64,000 nt of DNA. Source: Mugil cephalus (taxonomy: Eukaryota; Chordata; Actinopteri; Mugiliformes; Mugilidae). Position numbers and translations under genes: made by a program. The stretch covers positions 12,762,001 through 12,826,000 of the forward strand of contig NC_061772.1 in the NCBI RefSeq assembly GCF_022458985.1, given 5' to 3'. Positions 38,760 through 52,011 of this stretch are shown one piece after another. Positions within the stretch are counted from its first letter, which is position 1, and each line of letters starts with the position of its first letter. A model generated the notes under the pieces. That model had not been told where the DNA came from. It searched no databases and was given only the letters and a program-made list of their open reading frames with translations.

Positions 38760-40280
38760 CAGGCTGGGCTATATATAAATTATTTGATACAGCTCCATAA
38801 ACTTGATAACACTTAAATAAAACGCGTGCGTGCTGGGATGAGTGATGGTGTAAACTCTGCGGGTAGAAACACGCAATGGCACAGGGGGTGGCTAATGCCT
38901 CCCTCAATCAAAGCATAATTTGCTGCTCAGATCCCTCCTGATATTCCCGTCCCTCTCACACAGTCGAGCCAGGTCCCTTACAATGAGCAACATGACATTT
39001 GGCCAGTTGCAACATGCTACTGTGATCATCATCAGTCCTCTGAGGACAGGGGAACCTGCTGGTTCTCACCGCTAATTTAGAGCCGATAAGACAGATGGCC
39101 TCTCTGTCACTTCAGGGTGCTAAAGTTGCAAGTATACAGGAAGAGCTGCAGCTTCATGCTCTTTTAATAACCTTTGACATTAAAACACATACGTGCAAAT
39201 TTAGGGAAATTCAGCACAGTTGAATGTCAGTCTAATTAGAGGACTGTCCGACCATCACAGCATCCCTCTCCCCATGTTCGCAGATTAAATGAGCAGAGAC
39301 AGCAGCAACAGGGTCTCCTTAAAACATGTGAATATTTGGACGATCCATGAGACTATAGCCTAAGGTTACTAGGTGTTCCTTTAGCTGTGAGGGCTGCACC
39401 AAAGTCGAAAACGGCCAATGTAATGATTTGAGCTTAATCCATAAGAAACACTGCATAATTTAGAAGAGACTGATGAAGATTGAACCAAAATAGTTAAAAA
39501 GAGGAGGCTTCAAGGTCGCCTGATTGCCATATCCGTACGACATTTATGAAAATTAGATGCAAAAATTATGACCAGTAAAAACCAGAACACACTACGGTCA
39601 AGGTCTTTCAATGAGATCTAACAAAGGCGGCGGCCTGATGCAATCAGTTTCAGTAAAAGTTCAAGTGTCCTGGTAGAATTTCAAGTGGATCCATATTAAG
39701 ATTATATGTTGAAGCATGTCACAGTATGATTACACATCTCTGCTGCGTAGCCACGACAGAATTTACCTTGATTGCAAGACCACTGAAGTGTGCTCGTGTT
39801 TTATTAACAAAGAGAACAGCAACAAGGTTAATGCCCAAAGCATGTCTGCACTCATGAAGAGCTCAGCCCACTTACAAACACCTGTGCCCCACTCCCATTA
39901 CCCTTCGCAGAGAAATGTGGCAAACAAGCCATCACACCATTTCATTTGCAACAAATTATCTCTGGAACAACTTACAAGAACATAACAGCTGTTGGTACTG
40001 GTTTCACAGATGATCTGGATCAGTAAATTGACATTACAGAGGGTTTGTGACAATGTTTTAAAATATGAATTTAATACAAGTCTCCCGCTAACACTGTGAT
40101 TTTTCAGCAAAGTATCTATCAAAAGATTTGTATAAAATATCTTTATGAGTCAAAGAAACAAATAATGGACAGACATTGCTTCTTTATAAGACAGTGATTC
40201 AGTCAATTAATAAAAGCTGTTACTGGTGAACACTGGTAAAAGGAAAATGAGGCAAAGAGTTAAAATAATCCATGGTGAAT
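38760..40280. other. Gene-free stretch between NMB and SEC11A
   Basis: No exon or complete repeat was recognised. The text is of mixed complexity with no long open frame on either strand. The SEC11A 3' end is expected near 40,270, where TTTAAT at 40291-40296 could act as an ATTAAA poly(A) signal on the minus strand. Confidence 0.5.
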
Positions 40281-40648
40281 GGTAACCAGATTTAATATTT
40301 AATATCATTCATATTCATAAAATACTTCACATATCTTTTTCAAAGACAATGACTTAACAGGAAATAAACAAGACTGAACTCCTCTTAAGAATGCAGTTTC
40401 ACATTCTGTAGATTACAAATAAAGATCGACTTGAAACTAAACCTAACCTGGTTTCCTCACAAAAATATTTTTTTAAAGCTTGGATTTTTCAAATGTAAAC
40501 ACCCTATCCACGTTTCTACAAAATGTTCAAACAAATGGTACAAAAAGCCAGTTGGGTTTTGACAAAGTGTAACTTAATTCTTTTTTTGAAAGGCATGACT
40601 GAGGTTTCCTGGACGTTTATCCTTCTTGAGTGCTGAAGCTTGGGTACC

Positions 40649-43600
40649 TCACTCCCGATGGACCAACACGAAGAGACCCAGCATGAAGAGAACAGCATAC
40701 TGCAGAATGAAAACACAGGTTAATCACACACTGTGCATTTTTAGGTAGTAAGAAAACTAACTAACTAATGGGAATGTTGACTTACTTTGAATTTGGGGTA
40801 ATCGTTCATGAGAATGGTGACAATTCCAATGTATGGCACAAACCTGGGGATGATAAGACGTTTACTGTCAAGACATTTCATGAGTAAAACATATTTTTAA
40901 TTTACAATCACTTCTGCAATAAAAACATAAAAGGGCATGAAATAATTATTTCCCAGTCAATGAACTGCAAATATTTCTCCACTTTCTCCCACATTACATG
41001 AAACCAAATTTACGGTCTCGGTAACAAAAGCACAAAATGAAGCTGAATTTATAATGTTACATTAAGGGTCTGCAGAGGCTAAGCACAGAGTTAACCAACT
41101 AACAATTCTGTGAAAATGGCTGAGGATCTCTTCCAAGGTTCTCCTCAATGGGCCTTTACATCTAGGCAGGGCAGCTGAAACAGTTTCTATCGTCAGTTGC
41201 GGAGGAATTCAAGGTGGCAAAGTGCAGAGCTGTACTCAGCCTGAGAGATTCCAGCGAGGCAAGTTGGGGTTACAACCAGAACCAGGCGTAAGTGGGCCGC
41301 CAACGCACCCAGGGTGACACAACCTATGCATCCAGCAACAAGGGCTCAGCTCTGCAGGCTGCCAGCAGTACGGAGAAGCAAGTGGTTCAGACGAGAGGAG
41401 GAGAAGCAGACAGCCAGGGAAGTATAACAAGGTTCCCAAGGAGCTTGAACATAGTGGGATTTTACCACATTCCCTTCCTCTTTCAGCCTGTGTATGACAC
41501 CTTTTGTTCACCATCACGTCTTGATGCGTGAGGGCTTAGAGAAGGTCCGCTCTGCTCTGGGTGAAAAGTGTCTCTTACCCAAGGGCGGCGTATGTAGTGC
41601 CATGACAAAGTTCTTCTCTCTCTCACAGACTTTATAGAGCAGGAGAGATGCAAGAAGGAGAACAATCACCTTGACCAAGGAAGGAGACAAACCCCCTTCA
41701 AGCACAAGGCCAAAACTCAACCTGTTGCAGGACACTAGCTCCTGGGAGATGAGATGAGATGATTGATGTAGGAAGGAGGCTGTAGTTTCCAGAGGTGCCG
41801 CACACAACCCTCTGGACGGACATTGGGCTGTGGTCAACCAAAGACCAGAAGATAATTCTGGATGAGCCAACAAGGAAACTTAAAGCGGCAACATGAAGAA
41901 CCATGTGGCCAGATCCCAACAGCACAAGCACCGTAGAGATGAAATCAGGGACTGATTTATACGTGAAAACCAATGTCATAGGTATGTTTGGTAACATTAA
42001 CCCTCAGGCATCAACTATAAGTCCAGGTTTAAAAAATTAGGTAAAACTTATCAAAATGACTTAAATGCAGAGAACAGAAAAACTGATGCCAGACTCCTTG
42101 TGAAACATAATTAGAAGACACATTTCGAGGATGAACAGCTGCTCTGACATAAAGTGTTCAGTGCCCTTGCTTTCCCTCTTGTGCGTAAGGACAAGCACTG
42201 ACAAGTAGGATGAACCGTCTTCATCCAACCTTGTTACATAAAGATGAACTAGAGATAACACACCAACATCAATCCCCAAAACAACAAGGAGCTGAAATTG
42301 GTATTTTATACGAATGACCTTGTCAGTTAGTCTCGAAGACAAAAAGTGCTATTGTACTTGAATCTACTATAAGTGTTGCTTTCATTGTGTGAAACCTCCA
42401 GGTTGATGGTGAAAGGCAGTATTTTCTTTCTTTAATTGATTTGACATTATTTACAAGCTCAAGTTATCAGTTGAAAGTATGTTTTTAAGATATGATACAA
42501 TGTCATATAACAGGTGAGATTAAACCAGACCCAATGCCACGACAGCCATGTATTACACCTAAAATCTGGACCACTACACACCACAGTTAGTAGCATGAGG
42601 CTACAGTTTTCCACTCAGGAGAAGCAGACTCTGGAGATATGTGGTTCCAAATACAAGTGTCCATTGCTAACCACAGTGCACATCTGGAAAACCTCCCTTT
42701 TCAATTTGAGAGACTAACCAGAAAACAGATCCAACAACCACAGCACCAAAACAATCACTAATTTTGACCATGATGTGTTTTTTCAAACCAAAACACTTAC
42801 CCCCGAGCTCGTCCCACCACGTCTTTTTTCTCCAGCCAGTGTTGACCCTGCTTGTACAGTCCTCTGTCGTCCACTGCGTTGTTGTCTCCTTTGGTCAAGA
42901 ACTTAATGTCTCCATTTTCCCTGTGAAAAAAGCGTCAGCGTGATTTTGAGAACACAGCGTACACCAAGTTCCTCTTTTTCCAACACCATATATTAGAATG
43001 AAGATGCACGATGAGCGTGAAATATCACAGAGGCTCCTCAATACATTATCTTCAATGGCTTTTCACATTCAGCATTATAAATGGCATTATCAGGTTTGGT
43101 AGGCAGGAAGGTGATTCTGCGATACTGGAAGCACAACTTCTTCATGGGCACAGCACTAAGAAAATACACATCATACTTTTCGTGGATCTTTAGTACTCTG
43201 TGTACTATTGGGATCTCTCTGCCTTCTATCCTGAAGACAACAATCTCTCCGACTCTGATGGGATCCTCTACGCGGTTGGTCAGAAACAGGAGGTCTCCTC
43301 TGTGGAAAGCTGGCTCCATACTCCCACTGAAATGAAGCGCATACACATTAACAAAATTAGACTGTACCATATGGAAAAATAGCGGATATTACTGGTCTTT
43401 ATCAATAATATACTGTTTACATTTGGAACCTAACTATCTTAGCAACATCGCCTGACTTGTATTAGGAGCAAAAAACTGCAGACAGTCGCTTCACCATCAT
43501 CATATTTTTTAAAATCCAATTAGCTTTCAGGCCTGGAGGAGCTCTCGGAGATGTAGGTTCTGTCACGTTCTCGAAGTCCGTCACATGTGGACTAATCTTG

Positions 43601-45199
43601 TTGCGTGGCCTCACAAGATTTGAGGCATTTATTTAAGATAATGAATCAATATCAGATCTTTCAAATGAAGACCAATGAGTCAGAGTTCCTGAATAATTTG
43701 CCTCATTTTATTTCAGACAGAGTGCAAAGTTCTGACAGGACATTTATAAAGTCCACAGTACAAATGCTATTACAAGTATAAAGAACCTGGATGATGGGAC
43801 TGGTGCGATGGAATCACAAATGTGAAAATGAAAAGCTATCCAATGCTTTCCTGAGGTGTGTATACATGGACAATATTTTGTTAATTTGATTGAAATCATC
43901 AGGTTCCAATTAAAATTCCAACATGGACACTAAAATGAGCCATGTGTTTTTTGAAGAAGGCGTTATTTCACCAACAACACAAAATTTATTCAACAGAAGA
44001 TGATGACCAAGACAGACCCATTTTTCAGCATTGATGAATCAATTCTGCCCCTCCCCCCCAAACATCTTTACTTAACATGAATGAACTTTTACCCAATATG
44101 GGGCAAACATGCTCAAAAAGAATATATTTATTCCACAAAGGGAAACCACCAGAACATATGTTAATGTTTTTAGATCCCAATAGTCCCTGTTGAACCAATT
44201 AGCAAATGACAACAGGACTCCGCTCAATCCAATTAAAACCTGTTAGAGCGATTTCCTGTTTGGTCTCTCTGGGTTATGACTCTGAATTCTGAATATCAGA
44301 ATGATTGTAGTGAAATATGAAAGTTGCTACATCTTAACCTCCTGTCGTTATTTTACAGCTGTCCATGTAAAGGCTGAGTTACACATTATTTTAGGACGAT
44401 CCTGAGGTTTTCCTACTGAAGCACTAGACTACAAACAATGTAGTGCTTGGTTTTGTGCAAAATTGGCCTTAGTACCTTGGTGAGTTCTTCACCACACCTA
44501 TCCACGGGGAGGTGTCTCCTATTTCTTCAATATTAACTCAAACTAAAAGAGGGCGATGACGCTAAACTGAAGCCAAAACAGAAATAAAACCCTATGACGT
44601 GTGACTTTCTTACCTGAGAACAACAACAATAGGGCTCTCACTGCCGGTGACCACCATCAGTCCTTTCCAGATCATCAGCGCAGAGGAGACAATCATACCA
44701 AAGTTCAGCACCTGGTAATAAAGCTGCCAACACATATGGAAATTAAATCCGTGCAACCAGCTGTCAGATGATAAGTGTGCATGCACAGCTAGCTGTTAAC
44801 TATAAGATAACCAAATCAGCGTCATAACATTACTATTCCACGACACGCTTGTAAAATAATTGTTAGCACATCTGGCGTTTAGAGTTTTGCTAGCGGAGCC
44901 ACACCAATAGTGTGATAAAACGAGGAACATAGCTAGCTACAGGCAAGTTAGAATTACTGCCCACCCCAGGTTTACCGATGCATTTGTACTTGTGTCCATA
45001 CAGTGGCTCACTTTGTGTGTCGCTAACAACTGAGAGACACGCTGTATCGTTAAAAGCGGTCAGCGGCTAGCAGCCATTAGCTCCCAGCCCCGGCACCGTA
45101 CAAAGACACGGTGGTAACATGAGAGGAAACTAATGCTCCGGCACCTACCTGCCGCTTATTCATGCGACGGACATCGTCGAGAAAGTCTAAAGACAACAT
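40649..45199 (-). CDS. SEC11A: SEC11A, signal peptidase catalytic subunit (6 exons)
   Basis: The gene encodes the serine protease subunit of the ER signal peptidase complex, which removes signal peptides from secretory proteins. Exons: 45199-45149, 44723-44614, 43326-43177, 42920-42801, 40843-40786, 40699-40649. The joined frame is 179 residues, identical in length to human SEC11A. The N-terminus is [17 protein letters not shown], followed by a signal-anchor membrane segment (about 18-40). The catalytic serine is S56 in SGSMEP (its motif is split by intron 2), with H96 in [13 protein letters not shown] and D122 in GDNNAVDD. The C-terminal hydrophobic segment is [17 protein letters not shown]. 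The start is the first ATG of the exon and matches the family. Intron 4 (about 2 kb) holds an unexplained block at 41.2-42.35 kb. Confidence 0.97.
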
Positions 45200-45299
45200 G
45201 GTTGCAAATACTACAGTATAGAAAAACGCCTAAATCACATTAAAACGTTTAAAGAAGCGAGCATATGGATGCACGGTCAAGCTGTAAAATTTGCATCCG

Positions 45300-45345
45300 A
45301 GTCTTCCGGGTACGCTGAAGCGGAAGTCCCGCCCCCGGCCGAGCT
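45300..45345 (-). promoter_or_regulatory. SEC11A: TATA-less SEC11A promoter with ETS and GC-box sites
   Basis: The short CpG-rich patch contains two ETS-type sites (TTCCGG at 45304 and GCGGAAGT at 45320-45327) directly followed by a GC-box CCCGCCCCC (45328-45336). This is the usual make-up of a housekeeping promoter, about 100-140 bases upstream of the SEC11A start. Confidence 0.6.
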
Positions 45346-45399
45346 CAGGGTTGAGGTGTCAGTTCAGGATACGAGACAGAGCACAGAGCAGAGTGGGGG

Positions 45400-46220
45400 T
45401 TTCCAAAATTTGAACTGAAACGTTTTTTTTTCTCTCGCAATGCATGATGAAAAAAAACGTCCTCTTTTTTTTCGTGAACGTGTTGCTGCGTCTCTTTAGT
45501 TTCAATCAGAACAAAATTGAGGATTGGCTTCTTCTTCTTTTTTTTTTTTTTTTTTAAGTTTGGCTTCAATAAATGTTTGATAGATATATTTTTCTATTAA
45601 AATGCAGCACAGAAAGGTGCATCAGTTGCTGCCTTGTAATGGGGTTGTGTTTCCTGCCAGCTGCACCAAGACAATCTGTTCTGCATTGTCAGAATGCAGG
45701 AAAATGTACCAGGTAGCTAAATTTACTCCTTTCAGTTCTCTATGGTAATATTAGCATATATATTATATAATAATATATTATTGTGTAGGTCACCCTGTGC
45801 TTCCTAAACAGTTCTGACTCAACAGAACATGGACATGGGCCTTCTGAGCATAGACAGAAACCCCTGTCAGGGTTTATTACTTAGATCATACCTGTGAATA
45901 TATCTATGATATTTATTATTAAAAATATTTTGTCAAAAAATGACATAGGCCATTATTTTTGGAAGGTGATTATTTGTATTCCGGTAGTAAAACCAACATT
46001 TTTAAAAATCCAAGCACCCTGAATTATAGCTACATATGTGACAGTTTTTTTAATAAATCAAACCGCCTGGAAATCGGTCCAAAATTCAGGGAATAATTTT
46101 ACTTTAAAACTGTGGAATATCTCTTTCCTTCATTGGTTTACATGCACCGCTGCCTCTGCTGGTACTGTACCAAGATGGCAGCGCTTTAGGCACGTCCCTC
46201 CACAGTTTATTCATATGCAT
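45400..46220. other. Gene-free stretch upstream of SEC11A
   Basis: Long T-runs lie at 45,423-45,432 and 45,537-45,556. The segment 46,020-46,210 has the look of dispersed repeat sequence but I cannot assign it. No exon is seen. Confidence 0.45.
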
Positions 46221-46221
46221 C

Positions 46222-46495
46222 CTGCAGATACTTGATCAGTTTGGGATCTAGTGACTTTGGAGGCCAGGTCAACACTAGGGGCTGATTTTCGTGTTTTTTG
46301 AGTTGTTCCTAAACTGTTTTTGTGTGTGTGTCTGTGTCAGGCTGCATCCTGCTGGGGATGGCTGCTGCCATCAAGGAGCGTCCCTGCTATGGGGTGGGAG
46401 TTGTCTGGTCTGGTCTGGTCTAGGTGGTGGTACATATCTAAGCAACATCCACATGAATGCCAAAGCTTTCCCAACAGATCATTGTTTTATCAAAC
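46222..46495 (-). mobile_element. Tc1-like transposase fragment (copy B)
   Basis: Read on the minus strand this matches the transposase remnant of copy A near 3.1-3.35 kb, including the 'catgtggatgtt' block (reverse complement at about 46,445), a TCTGG/CCAGA triplication at 46,404-46,420 and the long GTGT-rich block at 46,318-46,340. Both copies share the same unusual internal sequence, so they come from one subfamily. Terminal inverted repeats are not visible here. The open frames on both strands are shadows of this decayed sequence. Confidence 0.68.
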
Positions 46496-48094
46496 GATGG
46501 TCAGTGTTATTTATTTCACCTGTCAGCCTGACGAACACAATGAAATATTTAGTCTTAAGCAACATTTAACATGTTGACGTTTTGTTATTGTTGATTAAGC
46601 CGCCAGAGACAGAATTCCACAACATGTAAATGGTATATTATGTTCACTGCCCGGTATTTATCTTGTTTCTACAAGTCCTGAAAAAAAAAAAGATCTGTCT
46701 TACTTTTTGTGCCTAAGTGCTCCGCTCTCTTTACCAATTAATTTCTCACTTTGTCTGACATTTAGCTTCTGGCAGGTACGTACACACTGAGTCTCTCTGA
46801 TCTTTTGCCACAGCGAGGTTGATGGAAGCGGTGAATCTGGTCCAAGACAAAAGACGTGTGTGTAAAACCCAAACAATAAACTGACAGAGGCTACAACACT
46901 CTAATGAGATGATTAAGCTCATACCTCCCTGCAGATAAGCAAGCCATGATAGATTATGTACTGTCACTTAGCCATTACTTTGATATAAGAAAATAGTGAT
47001 AAGCCCAGGTTTTAAAAAAAAGCACTGTGCAAACAAGCTTTCCTGTTTGTAAATGTGAGTCACATATAGTAACACTTATAATCTGTGTAATAGCTGTTGA
47101 GACTGAGTGTGTGTCACAATCCAAACAACCAACAATAAATAAATCACTCTAAATTAATCATTTAGGGCATTTTAATGGGCAACTTTAAATATTATTCTGC
47201 AAATAAAACAGCATAAATTCCATGTAGCTAAGTTTACTTTCCACTACAGCCTAATTAAAACTCCTAATCAAAACTGTAATAATCTAACAGGAAAAGGAAC
47301 ATATTAGTTGAAAAATGAGCACTAATTATTAACTGTCTCCTTTCATCATGGACCACATCTAATTTCCTCGAGGAAGTGCATTTGACTGAGCAATTGATAA
47401 CATAAGAGCACACATGTACACATGAAACCCACAAACCCTGTCCGGTTGTTGACTCCACCCGTGCATGATTTGCAACACACATGTCGTTTGTTTGAGTGTT
47501 GCTTAAACAGTCAGAGTTTATGTTGGCATCTTTATGACTCATTTAATTGTGTGCGTGCGTGTGTGTTTTTTCTTACCGTCTGTTTCATATATCTTTTTAA
47601 TTGCACAACATGCATATATTTTCCTGAATTGTTCTTTGTTTTTCCCTCATGCAACATTGTTCAGGTTTCCTATCTGACACAGTGTGAGCAGGGACATGCA
47701 TGTACGTGACCATTGTGAGGATTGGAAAAAATGTTTTAGCAGTTATATTTTATGTGTTCAATGAAGTAAAAACACAATACATATTAGTAACTGTAGGCAG
47801 TTAACACAACTTCAGACACAAATAGTTCAAAAGTTTTCTCGAGCAGGCCAGACCAGACTTTTTCCTTTTGTTTTAGTGCCAATGTGAAAAGTAATTTAGG
47901 AGATTTTTTACATTTAATAAACTATCCCTTTTTTAAAAAAAAGTCTGTGCAATTTGGGCACACTTCTGTCTGCTGTGTTGTCCTGTGTCTCATTGTTGTG
48001 TTCCGCCCACTCTGACTAAAACGGTGGACAAATTATGAATAGCAGTTATTACATTGAATAATTGCGGTCTTCTATGTAATTTTCTCACTTGCAA

Positions 48095-48172
48095 GTACGT
48101 GCTGTGGACCAGGTTAGACCTCTGATGGGCCGCTTTTGGCCCATGGTCCGTATGTTTGACACCTGTGGTTTA
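48095..48172. repeat. hAT-like repeat end fragment
   Basis: The string 'gggccgcttttggcccatggtccgtatgtttgacacctg' resembles the inner-to-outer end of a widespread vertebrate hAT family whose termini contain GTGTCAAA. Only one end is recognisable. Confidence 0.4.
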
Positions 48173-50295
48173 CGTCCTCTGAGTTTGAATGAAGATGCTT
48201 TAAGACACTGCTATCAATTTTAGAATATGCCTTCTTGCTGCAAAACATTTCAGTTACATGCACTAAATTCACAATGCATGACACACAGAGGATAACAACA
48301 GCTGTCACACACAGTTCAGATTCCAGTAATCTTTTTAGTGTCCATTCAGCAGTGCCTAAATTCAAGTAGTAAATACACGAGGGTGTGTAAGTGTTATGTG
48401 CTGAGCGTTAGTCGACTTGTGAGTGACTTAAGACTCTCCATTTCTGTTGTGGTGTCTTAACGGTGTAGAGCTGCAGTTGTGATGCAGCTGATGTTGTGGT
48501 TTCTGCATATTCTTCAAAATGGCAGCAGCCTCCCCCCTCCCCTGTGAGCAAACGGCGGCAGTGTTCAGGCGATACTGTGTGTGCTACGAATTTTATTTCA
48601 GCTACACGAAACAAGACCTATCTAGAAAAATCAAATAACATCAAAGCAGTAGAGCGGCCGTGCTCTATGAGGTAAAACAATAACATGTCTTTGTCAATGG
48701 ATTCTGGTGTCTTTGAAAAGAGTACAAGTTCCCTGTTGGGAAAGGTTTTCTGGCGGCAAGATAAAGTGGTGACAAGGCCGACACTTGAACTGATATTGAT
48801 ATTTTTTGCGGCTGACCCTGTACGTAGCAGCCCATTACATGGTTCGTGTACTGTGCTTCTTTCTACTTCTTCAGACTTGGGCCTTGCTGACCTACATCTG
48901 GTAGGTAACAGCACTAGTGCGTCACAAGACATCACTGCTAAGGAGGAGAAAAACTCCTTTAAGAGTCATCACACCAAGGACACTGATATTTTGTCACAAG
49001 CCGCATGTGGAGAGTTTTACACAAAACATTCAATATATTTTTAAATAGGGTTTTCTTTTCCATTTATACAGTACGGTTCATACATACAGTTGGGGATTCA
49101 TCTTGTATCACCATCCTCTTCCTCCTCTACATACAGTATGTAGACAACACTGATTTTATTCAGGTGTAGCCTTTAAGTTGTCTGCTGAGAGGAAATAATG
49201 CGAGATAAACATCAGAATGCCATTATTTCATAGTCAGCAAAAGCTTCCTGATATGGCAGATCAAGTCAGCAATGACTGTTAACTTAGCGATGGCACAGAG
49301 ACCAGTGGCAGCCCGCGACTTTTGGAGGCCCAGAGATAAAAGTTTTTTCAAATGCCAGCTAGTCTGTGGCATTTAGGAACGTGTGATCCCTTTCATATAA
49401 TCTGCCTAAATGGTCACAACCACCCTGGCCTGCCAATGGTAATTGAGGTCAGTCAGACATGGCAACGTGAGGTCAGAATCACAAGCAGCTTTGTGGGGGA
49501 GTGATTCTTAGATATCACATCCTTCCAGCCTCTGTTTCTGTTTTTATTTGATTTGTTTACATCTTACAGAATATATGCCATGATTGTACTTCCATATATG
49601 TACTACTACTCTGTACTAACATTATATTTATGCAGATTTATGATTTTTTTTTTTACCAGTTATCTGTCAAAACTATCAAAATAAAATGCAAATCTGACCC
49701 TGTGCGTTGAGCACATTTTCACATGTTGCCACATAATAAGCCAGAATGTGACGCTGAATGCTACCAGACTCTTAAATGGGCTAAGGAACCGGGTGCCGAG
49801 TGCTAACACTTCACATTATCTCAACATTATGTCTTATTAAATAAAATATGAATGACTTTGTTCTAAATGTACACGCAAAATTTCTACAGTTGGGGACTAG
49901 CAATTCTCTCATTTGCTGTGTCTTATCAGGGGTATTAATGCTGCGATCACTCTGAGTGATCCAGCGCTCTTTATTGCATTTCGTCACAGCTACTCAGTGC
50001 GGCATGAAGAGCTGTGCCAATGCATATTTTCATTGTAATTTCCTCACTTCACTCATGATTTAGTCTTTAATGTCATACAAGAAACAGCGAGATTAAGCTA
50101 TGCCTCATTTTCTGACGTCAGAAGAAATGTGACATCTCTAATAACATTCTCACTGCATGAATATATGTAACAAAGATTTAGAAAAAAATAGATTTGAGAT
50201 TTTTTTTGCCATTCTGTATTAGCTTATTGTGATTGACTGCCAAAGTAGCATTAGAACTGTAACAGCGATATTTAGCTCCTACAGATGTGAAAAAG

Positions 50296-50338
50296 GTATT
50301 ATTATTATTATTATTATTGTTATTATTATTATTATTGT
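50296..50338. repeat. (TTA)n trinucleotide array
   Basis: About 14 units of TTA/ATT with one G interruption. Confidence 0.9.
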
Positions 50339-51355
50339 AGCTTCTTTCCTAAATAAACCCACCATTCACCTCAATGGGAGCGTTGCGCTAAAAACCAGTA
50401 TCTCTAACTGCACAAGTTAACGCACTTATTTTTTGTCTTTCTTTTCATATATGCACATAACAGAGAATCTGCTGCAATACAATAATGCAAAAAAAAAAAA
50501 ATCTTTTAAACTCATGTCTTTATTTTACTCTAAAACTGTACTACAAAACAAGAATCAGACAAAAGCATTTGAACGGTACGATTTCCTGTACCGGCATCTT
50601 CATCATTGGCGTCGTTGCATGAAAGGAAGAATAAGGGCTGCATAACGAAAGCATCCGCTGCTTCACACCAATATCTGTCATCTGTCTGCTATGTTAACAA
50701 CCTCTAACTCTCTCAAGCTAATGGACATCATCAGATGTGACACTAAGTGGACCTTGTTTTTTTTTTTTCCGATAGATTCAGCTTTCCAGCACTGTTCACA
50801 CTTGTGTGTGAGGCCACCGCTTACATAAGCAATGACTCACTAATGACTGGGAATCACATATGATTATCATGATGAAGTTAGCCTTTCACCCTGTAAACAC
50901 ATTCTCTAATATCTGTGAAAGAAAAATATTTGCCCTTGAGTGGTATTGTCACTAAGCATGCAGTGGTACAAGTCTCTCTTTTATCTTTTTACATTCAGTT
51001 CCCCTTAATGCTTACTTTGCATAAATTCCGACGTAGGTAGAAATTAGGCTGCGAAAGATAAAATATTTAAATTTTTCTAAGAACCAGTGCAAATACGGAA
51101 AAATGCTACGTTGTAAATGTTACTTGTCATGGTGACAGAAATGTATTTGCATGTAAGAGGAGTCACTGAGATAACACCATTTTAATTCTCTTTCCAAATC
51201 ATACACACAATGATGAAGCTGCGTGGAATGACCTTCATTACTCAGCCCAGTCTATGATATGTAAATTTCTATTGAGAGTGACACTAAAAAGACTTAAAAA
51301 GCCCACGCCGTGCACTTAAACAGCATCTCCAAACATAAAAGATGTACTCATATCT

Positions 51356-51361
51356 TTTATT
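51356..51361 (-). terminator. ALPK3: Candidate poly(A) signal, ALPK3
   Basis: TTTATT on plus is AATAAA on the ALPK3 strand, about 650 bases after the stop codon and within a GTACAATAAAAGATA context. Another AATAAA-type hexamer lies nearer, around 51,740. Which one is used is not known. Confidence 0.4.
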
Positions 51362-52011
51362 GTACAGCCAGTTGCATTCAAAGGTGCAGATTCAAAAAAA
51401 GAAAAAAAAATGCAGTGCAAAGTAAATTACCAAGTAAACATGTCAGGTTACAATACAAAGGCAGAGCACCATTAGACACTGTACAACAGTGTCTCATGAG
51501 GCTACATTAGGCTTGTTACATTCCTGAAGGAAAAAACTGGCAGATCACTCCCAGCTTTAAAAACATGCTTCATGTTTTTCTTGAGTCGAACTAAAAAAGC
51601 ATTATCACAATACAGTAGACAGCACGTAATGCCACTTCAGTTTAAAACGTCCTATATTCATGTAGTACCGACACACTGACCTGAGATCCACAATCTGTGA
51701 CCCATGGTACTTGATTGATAGAATACAAATTCAGGAAAGACTTTTATTACGCAACAGCTTTAGCCATATAGATATAATAGCACTTCACCACGTGAGCATG
51801 TGAGGGCGTCACTCCACGATAGGTGGATTCATGGCAAGGAATGGTGGTTGTTAAAATTAAACAGTTAAGTCATATTATTAATAAAGCTCTCTCCTTGTGT
51901 CTGTAGTTTTTTAAAGGTGCTAATGGGCTTCTGTCTTTTCTCCAGCTAAGCCTGCATTCTTGGTGAATATACAGTATGTGATCTGTCAAATCTCGTTAAG
52001 ATGTGCTCATT

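Larger units (their letters stand above)
46500..51300. other. Gene-free stretch between SEC11A and ALPK3
   Basis: No exon was identified. In particular I see no zinc-finger cluster that would indicate ZNF592, which lies between these two genes in human. Features inside are a hAT-like repeat end near 48.1 kb, opposed open frames at 48.6-49.05 kb and a TTA microsatellite at 50.3 kb. The rest is AT-rich DNA with scattered T- and A-runs. Confidence 0.5.

Noticed and set aside
46291-46577. Open frames of 85-92 codons suggesting a small cysteine-rich protein
   Set aside because: The same translation appears from copy A at 3.15-3.47 kb; both are reverse-strand readings of a decayed Tc1-like transposase.
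45400-51300. Possible ZNF592 between SEC11A and ALPK3
   Set aside because: No C2H2 zinc-finger repeats or long zinc-finger exon are visible on either strand.
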